This document shows positions 24,025 to 32,090 of a DNA stretch of 39,772 nucleotides, in pieces. Below the pieces are notes generated by a model. The model had not been told where the DNA came from, ran no database searches, and saw only the letters and a program-made list of their open reading frames with translations. Position 1 is the stretch's first letter; each line of letters opens with the position of its first letter. A program made the position numbers and the translations under genes. The stretch covers positions 1-39,772 of the forward strand of contig JAFRTJ010000060.1 in NCBI GenBank assembly GCA_017427185.1. Direction: 5' to 3'. Source of the DNA: Bacteroidaceae bacterium. GTDB taxonomy: Bacteria > Bacteroidota > Bacteroidia > Bacteroidales > Bacteroidaceae.

Positions 24025-26259
24025 TTAAAGGTTCTTTTTTCGAAGGAACTCCAAGTTAATAAGCTTTTCCAACAAGTCTTGACGGACAAAGAAATAATGG
24101 TTGGATGATTCGTAGCCGAAGGTGGGATCTTCGTCGCACAAAGGAATGAATTCCAGAACGTTAGTAGTCTCTTCTTCTATCGCAGTTCTCATTCCCTCAG
24201 TATCCTTGCTGTTCCTGCACAGTATGTAGGTGGCTTGATTAGCAATGGATCTGAAAACACATTTGAATCCCTGTGCCCGCCTCAAGTCGGTCATCATAAC
24301 TTGCTTGATGACAGGGTCAGTTTCATTGGCAATTGCTTTTTCCAAAAGAACAGATCCCCGCTCAAAACCTTCGGCCACCTTGTGTATCTGAGAAATATAG
24401 ACGTCAGCGGGATAGATGCTTCTCCACGATTTAAGGTCATCATAAGGGAAACCCACCATAGTAGCCTTCCACCCTGTAGCCTCTGGATAGAACAGATTTG
24501 CTAATCCAACATGCTGAGGACCAGTATAGAGCGTGTTGATATGGTAAGGATATTCCTTAAAACCATCCGAGAATTCTTTCCATGCTTGCCTTACTGCAGC
24601 TCCTGATTTCTCTCCGTAGCAATCTTCTGCTATTTCGTCAAGACTTGTAGTCGGGTCTGACAACATCTTCTGGAAGACGGTGTAGTTAACTGAGGGATAG
24701 CCACCTAAACTCCAAGTCATCATCACGTCCTTTACTCCTGCCATACCAAGGTTGCGTGCATGAGTGGCAATAAGGTCCATCGCAGGAATGACTGGGATGC
24801 AACTGATTTCCCACGTTGAGTTCACCATTACCTTTGCAGCGGTCTGAAGACCAGCAGCCTGGGCTAATTGCCAGTGTTCAAGGGCTCTGGGACCAGGGCC
24901 AACGGAAGAAATTGAATACTCGCCAACTCTGGAGGGCACTCCACCTCTCTCAATAGGCAAAGACCATTCGCTGACGGAAAGAAGGATACATCTCTTATCC
25001 AAATGGTTGATGATCCGTTCAGCATAATCATCCCTCCATCCCCAGTCCCAAACCAGTACCTTCGCATCTGGGTTTCCTTTCAGAACCCCATCTGCAATGG
25101 TATTGTTGACCTCAGCCACAATCTCGTCGTAAGGTCTCTTCGAACATCTGGGACATTGGTCTTGGTGAAAGTGGGAAGCACAACTGGTGAGATTCTCAGA
25201 CATGGAGATAATGAATACGCCACCAAGTCCAGGAACGGCCTTGAAGACCTTCTCAAAGGAAACTGCCAACCACTCTCGAACATGAGGGTCAGAGGTGCAA
25301 AAGGTCCGCAGCTCTCCTTCTGAGATACCTGAAAGGTTCTGCCTTTCCTCCGTATCAAACCAGTTTTGCGGCAAAGCACGTGGCTCGTTGACATACATCA
25401 TAACCTTGATACCATATTTCTCTGCTCTTTCCACCAGTTTGTTCAGGTTATTAAGCCTTTCCTTATAATCGTCGTCACCTGGGAAGGGGCCTTCTGGAGC
25501 GACCAGCATCCTGAGCACAGAATGAACCCAAACCGCATTGACTCCCATAGCAGAGAGTCTTGAGAGCAGTTCCTCAGAATACGATGACTGCTCTGCATCC
25601 ATAAGCGGATCACCATAAACAGCATTGTATGAGAAAACCATCCGCAAGGCGTCTTGCTTATTGCCTTGACTCATCGACTGAAAAACTGGCATCGATGAGA
25701 AAAAATCGAATCTTGGAACTACCTTGTTCGGTTTGTTTCTGCGCACTAATTTAGCAATCTCCTTCGCCCTCAAAACCATTTCCTTAGTCGGTTCCTGATA
25801 AACTAACCGCTCGCATTTAGGCTTTTTACGACCCAACTTGGCGAACAGGAAATCATCTTCATAAAGATTCCACAGAAGTTGTTCCTGCGTCATATTCAAC
25901 AACATAAGAATCTGCTCATAAGGAAGAAGATGCCAGTTGCGCCGTAAAAGAGTGATGTATCCTTTCGAGGACATCCAAATCGGGTTGACATCAGGTCTTG
26001 CTTCAAGTCCCATTGACACAGCGATTTTGCGCACGTTCTTTTCCGTTGTCCCTACAACTTCAGCCAAACGGGCAACGGGAACCAAACCCCAGTTCCTCCA
26101 GATAAAGGCATGCAGAATGGAAGGAAAATGATCCACTCTCACTCCTACCTGTTCCGACTGGCCAGGCAACTTGTCAGTTGGAGGATAGACAGGCAAGACG
26201 TCTGAATAAGAAAATGTCGAGAGGATGAGCATAAAGAGAAGAACATATAACCTTTTCAT
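24025..26259 (-). CDS. Unclassified secreted GH-like protein with tandem helical repeats
   Basis: This 744-residue exported protein (signal peptide MKRLYVLLFMLILSTFSYS) is one I cannot place in a named family. Residues 55-143 hold two similar units, RNWGLVPVARLAEVVGTTEK and RNWHLLPYEQILMLLNMTQE, both shaped like helix-turn-helix segments. From about residue 200 the sequence looks like a TIM-barrel glycoside hydrolase: NAVWVHSVLRML, KVMMYVNEPRALP, GGVFIISMSENLTSC (Glu355), CPRC (369-372) and VLVWDWGWRD (402-410). Glu355 and the Asp residues near 405-410 are candidate catalytic residues. An ATG at 26298 overlaps the previous stop (ATGA) and is an alternative start, but it would add a long n-region. 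It is co-transcribed with GH2-like and GH99-like genes. Confidence 0.6.
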   Translation of the reverse strand: MKRLYVLLFMLILSTFSYSDVLPVYPPTDKLPGQSEQVGVRVDHFPSILHAFIWRNWGLVPVARLAEVVGTTEKNVRKIAVSMGLEARPDVNPIWMSSKGYITLLRRNWHLLPYEQILMLLNMTQEQLLWNLYEDDFLFAKLGRKKPKCERLVYQEPTKEMVLRAKEIAKLVRRNKPNKVVPRFDFFSSMPVFQSMSQGNKQDALRMVFSYNAVYGDPLMDAEQSSYSEELLSRLSAMGVNAVWVHSVLRMLVAPEGPFPGDDDYKERLNNLNKLVERAEKYGIKVMMYVNEPRALPQNWFDTEERQNLSGISEGELRTFCTSDPHVREWLAVSFEKVFKAVPGLGGVFIISMSENLTSCASHFHQDQCPRCSKRPYDEIVAEVNNTIADGVLKGNPDAKVLVWDWGWRDDYAERIINHLDKRCILLSVSEWSLPIERGGVPSRVGEYSISSVGPGPRALEHWQLAQAAGLQTAAKVMVNSTWEISCIPVIPAMDLIATHARNLGMAGVKDVMMTWSLGGYPSVNYTVFQKMLSDPTTSLDEIAEDCYGEKSGAAVRQAWKEFSDGFKEYPYHINTLYTGPQHVGLANLFYPEATGWKATMVGFPYDDLKSWRSIYPADVYISQIHKVAEGFERGSVLLEKAIANETDPVIKQVMMTDLRRAQGFKCVFRSIANQATYILCRNSKDTEGMRTAIEEETTNVLEFIPLCDEDPTFGYESSNHYFFVRQDLLEKLINLEFLRKKNL

Positions 26260-26294
26260 TATCACTTTATGCATGTCCGATGAATTATATGAAC

Positions 26295-29150
26295 TCATTT
26301 GTTTTTAAATATTTTATAGACAATGAAACGGCATCCCTCGGAATGGTTACGGAAACGGAACTCCTCAAGGCGAGACACACTACGCCCTGCTGGCACCTGT
26401 ACATTCCGGAAAGTCTTCTTTTCCAACGTTTTGCCTTTCTCGTTCTGGAGTTCCACTATGAGTGTTACGTTACAATCCTCAGCCAGATTGAAGATGACGG
26501 GGCGGATACTGTCACCAGGGCCATAGACCGTATCAACGTCGTCGCTTCCTGCCCAGATAGATTGGAAGGCCATCTTGTTGGCATAGAAAGCCAATTTAGG
26601 AACGCAGAACGGATCGATGAGCGGTTTCATGTAAGTGAACATATTAGGTCCAGACTCTAATGAGCACCAGGAGTATCCGCTCACACCAGCCAACGTCTGC
26701 ATCTTCATAGACTCCCAGGCAGAGAAGGCCTGGTAGGCTTGACTAGCTCTCCACTCACCAATCTCCAATTCTCGACCTATGCTACCCTTGAAATAGTCCC
26801 ACTCGTAGGACTTCACCTCGAACCATGGTTCCTTTCTTGAAAGACTCCAGTTGGGTTGGGCAACGGATTCTTCATGCTCAAAGTTGAAATAGCAAAGGTC
26901 CTTTGCATCCAAGCAGGAACGTGCCCAGTCATTTGGAATATGGCGTAAGCTACTCCATTTGCTTCCATAACCAGAATAAGCATCCTGACTGCCTCGCGTC
27001 ACCTTCCTATGCATAAGCCACGGATTGGGAGCCAGAGCTTTGCCCTCATAGTCGCGGGTACCATCATAATTGGCAAAATGTGAGACTGCCCAATGAGAAG
27101 TTGGCGAAATCAGTCGCGAGGTGTCAACCCCTGCAATGATTTGGATAATTTGACTGAAATAGGCTTGGGAATCGCTGGCATCATGTTTCCTGAAATGATT
27201 AGGATGATTTCCCGCTTCCCAAATGGTGATAGAAGGATGATTATAAACCTGCCTGATATAGTTAGGGTAGTTCTTTATGTCAGCATTCCATGCCTCACCT
27301 TCACGCGTCCAACTGCCTGTCTGCCAGATGAGGTAAAGTCCCAGTTGGTCAGCATATTGTGCAAAACGCGGATCGTTGATACCTTCAGTCACATAGCCTT
27401 CAGCATGAACATGAAGTCGCAACAAGTTACCTAATTCCTTTGCCATCATCAGGTCGCGCATTACCATCTGATTTGTGCCGCATCTCACCGTCTTCGATAT
27501 TGTCTCCAGTGGCAATCGATAACCAAAATTCTGGGCTCCGTTCAGCATCTGAGGCTTGTGGTTGACATAGAGTACACCTTCGCGTTGTTCAACAAGTCGT
27601 ATGCCTGTAGTGGTCACCAAATCATCTGTAGGTTTTCCGTTCTCGTCTTTCAACAAAAACTCTACACGATACAGTCGTGGACTTTCTGGGCTCCACAAGT
27701 CGGGGTCTTTCAAACTGAGGTCTATTTCCACGATGTTCTCTTCCGTAGGACGCAATTCCACCTGACGGGTGACAGAGGCAACCAAACGACCGTCTTCAGG
27801 GAACCATGGATAATAGTTCACTTGCAACAGCCTCTTCTGTGCATCTGCCTCTCTATTCATAATTTGAACGCGATGATGTTGTACGGCTCCTGTGTCACTC
27901 AAAGCGACGGTATGCACCAAAGCATGGTCGATGTGGCATTTCTCGTTGTTTAGAATCAGCGAGGTGCGCCCCAGGAACCATCCTATATTATGATCGGAGG
28001 GCGTATGCAACATGGAATGATGAGCATAATAAGGTTTCACCCTGACGGCAATGACATTCTCAGCATTCGGGCGCAGGTACTCGGCCACATCTATCCGACG
28101 AGGAATCCGTCCCTTCAATACTGCTGCAGGCTCACCATTCACCCATACCTCGCCAGCGGGATCCAACGCTTCGATATCCAGGAATGCCGTTTTGAAGTCA
28201 TCCACTCGAACCTTCGTCCGCAAATAATAATCCTCCCCTGCTTCGCTAAGTCCTCCATGTGGCGAAGGTAGCTCAACCGTTTCCCAAGATGTGTCTTCGT
28301 AGTCGGTCCGCTGCCAGCCCTCCATCTTAGGCACCTCACAAAAGTCCTCGTCGTAGAGCAATTCCATACGATAAGGAGTATGCTTGTTGTCAGGTTGAAG
28401 TTCAAAAGCGTAGAACGAGAAGTGTTCCAACGAGGCTCTTCCTCCCTTGGCTCCAATGGAGAAATTGGTGACGACGTCGCCAAAGTTTTCAGGAAAAGTC
28501 TGTTCCTGCACCGTCTTTCCATTGGAGGAGAGAAAGACGCGCCTGTTAGGAAGGTCACCATAGATTTCAAAGTTATCCAGAGAGCCAATGGATATGTCCA
28601 ATGCAGCCGTATTCTCACCATTCAGAACAACATGCAGGCCAGAAGAGTGACCATCGAGTGTACCCTTCATGCGGAAGCGCCAATTCAATGGACAAATGGC
28701 AGGCGAGGCTGAAGCATTATCCAAGATGAGTCGTCCTCCCTCAATACGTGCCTCGTCAGCTGTCCATTTCTGCCAGCGATCAGCCACAGCTTTCTCCTTT
28801 CCTGGCTTGTAGCCGTATGCTCGCCACTCCTTCAGGTCGATGGTTTGCCGGATGGTAGTGGACGGTTGCGGTTTGATTCGAGATAGCCTTTCCTCCACTT
28901 CCTTTTCCGTAAACAGAGGCGTGTTCAGATTCGGGTCTCCCCAGCGGCGCGAGGCATAGTTGGCATAAAGGTCCAATAATGCCACACGCTGCTCTGTTGA
29001 CAGCCACTCCGTTTCGCCATGAAAGTCTGTAACGCCATTAGCTTTGGCATCGTGGGTGAAATAGCGCATTTCAAAACTGCAGGATTCCTGAGCCCTAATC
29101 ATGAAGGACCAGGCTGCAGCAATAATCAGTATAACGCTTCTTTTCTTCAT
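26295..29150 (-). CDS. GH2-like secreted protein lacking the canonical acid/base Glu
   Basis: This 951-residue exported protein (signal peptide MKKRSVILIIAAAWSFMIRA) has a unique N-terminal part (21-260) and a GH2-type sugar-binding jelly roll (about 275-400, with DYYLRTKVRVDDF and GEVWVNGEPAAVL). An Ig-like domain follows, then a barrel from about 525. At the expected acid/base position, GH2 enzymes have a GNE motif; here it is NHPSITIWEAGNH with His649. Glu residues 758, 760 and 761 (FNFEHEES) lie near the nucleophile region. It may use a different acid, such as Glu645, or be a non-catalytic homologue. It is the first gene of the minus-strand operon. Confidence 0.75.
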   Translation of the reverse strand: MKKRSVILIIAAAWSFMIRAQESCSFEMRYFTHDAKANGVTDFHGETEWLSTEQRVALLDLYANYASRRWGDPNLNTPLFTEKEVEERLSRIKPQPSTTIRQTIDLKEWRAYGYKPGKEKAVADRWQKWTADEARIEGGRLILDNASASPAICPLNWRFRMKGTLDGHSSGLHVVLNGENTAALDISIGSLDNFEIYGDLPNRRVFLSSNGKTVQEQTFPENFGDVVTNFSIGAKGGRASLEHFSFYAFELQPDNKHTPYRMELLYDEDFCEVPKMEGWQRTDYEDTSWETVELPSPHGGLSEAGEDYYLRTKVRVDDFKTAFLDIEALDPAGEVWVNGEPAAVLKGRIPRRIDVAEYLRPNAENVIAVRVKPYYAHHSMLHTPSDHNIGWFLGRTSLILNNEKCHIDHALVHTVALSDTGAVQHHRVQIMNREADAQKRLLQVNYYPWFPEDGRLVASVTRQVELRPTEENIVEIDLSLKDPDLWSPESPRLYRVEFLLKDENGKPTDDLVTTTGIRLVEQREGVLYVNHKPQMLNGAQNFGYRLPLETISKTVRCGTNQMVMRDLMMAKELGNLLRLHVHAEGYVTEGINDPRFAQYADQLGLYLIWQTGSWTREGEAWNADIKNYPNYIRQVYNHPSITIWEAGNHPNHFRKHDASDSQAYFSQIIQIIAGVDTSRLISPTSHWAVSHFANYDGTRDYEGKALAPNPWLMHRKVTRGSQDAYSGYGSKWSSLRHIPNDWARSCLDAKDLCYFNFEHEESVAQPNWSLSRKEPWFEVKSYEWDYFKGSIGRELEIGEWRASQAYQAFSAWESMKMQTLAGVSGYSWCSLESGPNMFTYMKPLIDPFCVPKLAFYANKMAFQSIWAGSDDVDTVYGPGDSIRPVIFNLAEDCNVTLIVELQNEKGKTLEKKTFRNVQVPAGRSVSRLEEFRFRNHSEGCRFIVYKIFKNK

Positions 29151-29257
29151 TAGAATAATCTTTATGTTCCTCCGTTTATAACAAATGCTATTGTCTCATC
29201 CGTTGGAAACCAACCTATATACCTTCTTTTTCTCTAAGACAACCTTACCTTTTTCTG

Positions 29258-29265
29258 CAAAGATA
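29258..29265 (-). promoter_or_regulatory. -7 element of the GH2-like operon
   Basis: It reads TATCTTTG on the minus strand within CATTATCTTTGCAG. No TTTG sits at the ideal spacing, so an activator may be needed. The leader is about 100 nt. Confidence 0.55.
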
Positions 29266-29404
29266 ATGAAGTTTGTTGAAATATCTATCCCAAACGATGT
29301 CTGGAATCACAAAAAAAATGATTTAAACTGAATATAGGAGAGGTGAAATGTATGTGATGTGTCCCTCTTCCCTACGATATATAATGAATCTGCCGATTTC
29401 ACTC

Positions 29405-29435
29405 TTTGTCTTTCAAGCAGTTTGCATTATCTTTG
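29405..29435 (+). promoter_or_regulatory. Consensus promoter of the GH95-like gene
   Basis: TTTG at 29405-29408 and TATCTTTG at 29428-29435 are separated by exactly 19 bp, a perfect match. The leader to ATG 29466 is about 24 nt. Confidence 0.8.
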
Positions 29436-29465
29436 CAGCAGGAATCAACAATTAATTGACGAAAG

Positions 29466-31697
29466 ATGAGACTGACTGCACTTACGGCTCTCGGTTTGAG
29501 CCTTATCCTGGCTTCATGCCAGACACGCGAACTGGAAGTGGAACCTTCCTCCAGTGACCTGCAATTCACAGACCTGGCAACTGTTTGGGATGAAGCCATG
29601 CCTTTGGGCAACGCGACGCTTGGCTCCCTTATTTGGCAACGGGACGGCAAGCTGCGCTTCTCGTTGGACCGTAGCGATCTTTGGGACCTGCGCCCCTTGG
29701 ACTGCTTTCAGAGTGAGTTTTTCTCTTTCCAATGGATCAGCAACAAAATACGTGAGAAAGACTATGGTCCTGTCATATATGAACTGGAAACCAAGGGACA
29801 CAACAACCCTGCACCTTCCAAGATTCCTGGTGCGGCACTAGAGTTCGAGTGTAACGGATGGGGACAAGTGACTGACTCGCACCTCTTCCTGCACAACGCC
29901 CTTTGTCAGGTCAACTGGGACAACGGCATGCGCCTGCAGACCTTTATTCAGGCTGATCGGCCCTTGGGATGGTTTGTCTTCGAGAACATACCAGACACCC
30001 TCCAGCCTCGACTCATTCCTCCTGCCTATCGTCCTGAACAGAATATGGCGGGTAACGGCGGGCTGGGCGATTCTTCCCTGGGGCTGCTGAACTACGAACA
30101 GGGCGAGGTAAAGCAGGAAGACAATCTTATTACCTACCACCAAATGGGATGGGGCGGGTTCTTCTACGATGTGGCAGTAGGTTGGAAACGTCAGGGGCGC
30201 AGGCTTGTGGGCGCATGGAGCATCACCTCTTCATTTGTCGAGGATAAAGCTGAAGAGGAAGTGAAACAGGCTCTTCGAGACGGAATCCTTTCGGCCTACA
30301 GTCATCACATGGATTACTGGAAGACTTATTGGGATAAGGCTGTGGTCAATGTGCCTGACTCGACTATTCAGTCCCAGTATGACCGCGAGATGTATAAGTT
30401 TGGTTCTGCCAGTCGCAAAGACTCGTGGCCCATATCTCTTCAAGCTGTTTGGACTGCTGATGACGGGCGCCTTCCACCTTGGAAAGGCGATTTCCATCAC
30501 GATCTGAACACCCAGCTCAGCTATTGGCCCGCATACGTTGGCAACCGCTTGGACGAAGGGATGGCTTACCTCAACACCCTCTGGAACCAACGTCCTGTAC
30601 ACAAGGAGTTCACGCGTACCTTATATGGAAAGGATGGATTGAATGTGCCTGGCACTTGCTCGCTGGACGGTCACATCATTCCAGGCTGGACGGCCTACAC
30701 CATGTCGCAGACCACAAGTGCCTGGCTGGCCCAGCACTTCTACCTGCATTGGAAATATTCAGCCGACAGCGACTTCCTTGTTGAACGTGGATACCCCTAC
30801 CTGCGAGACGTGGCTGTCTTCCTGGAACAGCAAAGCTTTGTGGATGAGAACGGTGTGCGCAAGCTGGAGTTCAGCAGCAGTCCTGAGATTAACGACAACC
30901 GGCTGGAATCCTGGTTCCCTGACTTCACCAACTTCGACCTTTCCCTGATGCGCTTTACTTTCCAGGCAGCCGCAGAGATGGCAGATTCGCTGAGACTCTC
31001 TGACGAGTGCGCCCATTGGAAACAAGTGGAAGCCCAGCTGCCTGATTACTCGTTAGATGAGAAGGGAGCACTCTGCTTTGCCCCCAGCCTGCCATATAAG
31101 CAGTCCCACCGCCACTTCTCCCATGCTATGGCGATTCATCCTCTAGGTCTCCTCGATGTCAGCCACGGAGAGAAGGAGCGACAGATTATCGAGGCCACAT
31201 TGGCTGGTCTCCACGAGTACGGTCCTGACTGGTGGTGCGGCTACTCTTACTCCTGGCTTGCCAATATGGAAGCACGCGCTGGACACGGCAACGAGGCGTG
31301 TGAAGCTCTCCAAACTTTTGCAAAGTGTTTCTGCTTGCGTAATTCCTTCCATGCTAATGGCGATCAGTCCAAGAGCGGAAAGTCTCAATTCCTATATCGC
31401 CCCTTCACGCTGGAGGGCAACTTCGCATTCGCCTCTGGCGTACATGAAATGTTGCTGCAGAGCCATACAGGCATTATCCGTGTGTTTCCTGCCATTCCTT
31501 CCACCTGGAAGGACATCCGCTTCGACCGCCTGAGAGCCAGGGGAGCCTTTCTCGTCTCTGCTGAAATGAAAGAGGGCGAGGTAAAGTCTCTTAGCGTCTA
31601 TAGTGAGAAAGGTGGACACCTCAGCATCCTCCATCCGCAGACAGGAAAAGTCGTTGAACGCGAAACAAAAGCAGGAGAGACAATTGTTGTTATTTGA
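29466..31697 (+). CDS. GH95-like lipoprotein (alpha-L-fucosidase/galactosidase type)
   Basis: This 743-residue protein with a lipoprotein signal (LSLILASC, Cys18) resembles GH95. Landmarks are WDEAMPLGNATLGSLIWQ near residue 41, DRSDLWDLRP near 68, HRHFSHAMAIHPLGLLD in the barrel and IIRVFPAIPSTWKDIRFDRL near the C-terminus. In well-known GH95 fucosidases the catalytic Asn pair lies in an N-x-N motif; here the matching segment WKGDFHHDLNTQLSYWPA has Asp346-Leu-Asn348. It may therefore be a subgroup with a different substrate. It diverges from the GH2-like operon and has its own consensus promoter. Confidence 0.8.
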   Translation: MRLTALTALGLSLILASCQTRELEVEPSSSDLQFTDLATVWDEAMPLGNATLGSLIWQRDGKLRFSLDRSDLWDLRPLDCFQSEFFSFQWISNKIREKDYGPVIYELETKGHNNPAPSKIPGAALEFECNGWGQVTDSHLFLHNALCQVNWDNGMRLQTFIQADRPLGWFVFENIPDTLQPRLIPPAYRPEQNMAGNGGLGDSSLGLLNYEQGEVKQEDNLITYHQMGWGGFFYDVAVGWKRQGRRLVGAWSITSSFVEDKAEEEVKQALRDGILSAYSHHMDYWKTYWDKAVVNVPDSTIQSQYDREMYKFGSASRKDSWPISLQAVWTADDGRLPPWKGDFHHDLNTQLSYWPAYVGNRLDEGMAYLNTLWNQRPVHKEFTRTLYGKDGLNVPGTCSLDGHIIPGWTAYTMSQTTSAWLAQHFYLHWKYSADSDFLVERGYPYLRDVAVFLEQQSFVDENGVRKLEFSSSPEINDNRLESWFPDFTNFDLSLMRFTFQAAAEMADSLRLSDECAHWKQVEAQLPDYSLDEKGALCFAPSLPYKQSHRHFSHAMAIHPLGLLDVSHGEKERQIIEATLAGLHEYGPDWWCGYSYSWLANMEARAGHGNEACEALQTFAKCFCLRNSFHANGDQSKSGKSQFLYRPFTLEGNFAFASGVHEMLLQSHTGIIRVFPAIPSTWKDIRFDRLRARGAFLVSAEMKEGEVKSLSVYSEKGGHLSILHPQTGKVVERETKAGETIVVI

Positions 31698-31776
31698 GGT
31701 CAGAAAAACAGATTCTTTCTGAAGGGTTTCAAGAATTTTGACAAGATTGGATTCGTCAAGAGAACCTTAAGGATGC

Positions 31777-31875
31777 GACACGTTGAAAGGGCAAAGACAA
31801 CGTGTTGAGTCAGCGATTTCAACACGTCAACTTTCCCAATTCAACACGTTGAAACCAGCGTTGCGACACGTTGTC
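31777..31875. repeat. Five CACGTTG/CAACGTG motifs in 100 bp
   Basis: Motif copies are GACACGTTGAA (31777), CAACGTGTTGA (31798), TTCAACACGTCAA (31818), TTCAACACGTTGAA (31840, near-palindromic) and GCGACACGTTGTC (31863). Spacing is about 20 bp throughout. They lie downstream of both convergent genes rather than at a promoter. Confidence 0.8.
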
Positions 31876-32009
31876 TTTTTCAAGAGAACTGGAAAGTCCC
31901 TTGAAAGATACGATAAGTGATTGATGCACAAATTGTTGGAGAGAAATGCCTCATGCTGATGGAGTGCTTGTCAAGACTCAAATCTGTTCTCTTCTTCCAA
32001 CGAAAAAAG

Positions 32010-32056
32010 AATCTTCCGAAATCTTGACAAAGTAGACACCAAGGTTTCGGAAGATT
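32010..32056. repeat. Perfect 12-bp inverted repeat
   Basis: AATCTTCCGAAA at 32010-32021 is repeated as its exact inverse complement at 32045-32056, with a 23-bp spacer. It could form a hairpin in either transcript and may help end transcription of the GH95-like or GH27 gene. Confidence 0.75.
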
Positions 32057-32062
32057 CCGTTC

Positions 32063-32083
32063 AAGGGAAAGATAAAGTCCCTT
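32063..32083 (-). terminator. Hairpin after the GH27 gene
   Basis: AAGGGA (32063-32068) pairs with TCCCTT (32078-32083) just downstream of the minus-strand GH27 stop at 32091. The following T-tract is weak. Confidence 0.45.
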
Positions 32084-32090
32084 TATCCTT

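Larger units (their letters stand above)
29151..29465. promoter_or_regulatory. Divergent intergenic region between two GH genes
   Basis: This 315-bp gap holds no gene. It carries a minus-strand -7 element at 29258-29265 and a full plus-strand promoter at 29405-29435. The two -7 regions share the string CATTATCTTTGCAG in opposite orientations, suggesting common control. No further operator is clear. Confidence 0.6.
31698..32090. other. Intergenic repeat patch, no gene
   Basis: This 393-bp gap separates two convergent genes and contains no gene. It holds five CACGTTG/CAACGTG motifs (31777-31875), a 10-bp repeat TCAAGAGAAC (near 31756 and 31879), an inverted repeat (32010-32056) and a terminator-like hairpin (32063-32083). 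Confidence 0.7.

Noticed and set aside
31777..31875. CRISPR-like array
   Set aside because: The repeated motifs are only 7-14 bp, vary in orientation and lack constant-length spacers and cas genes.
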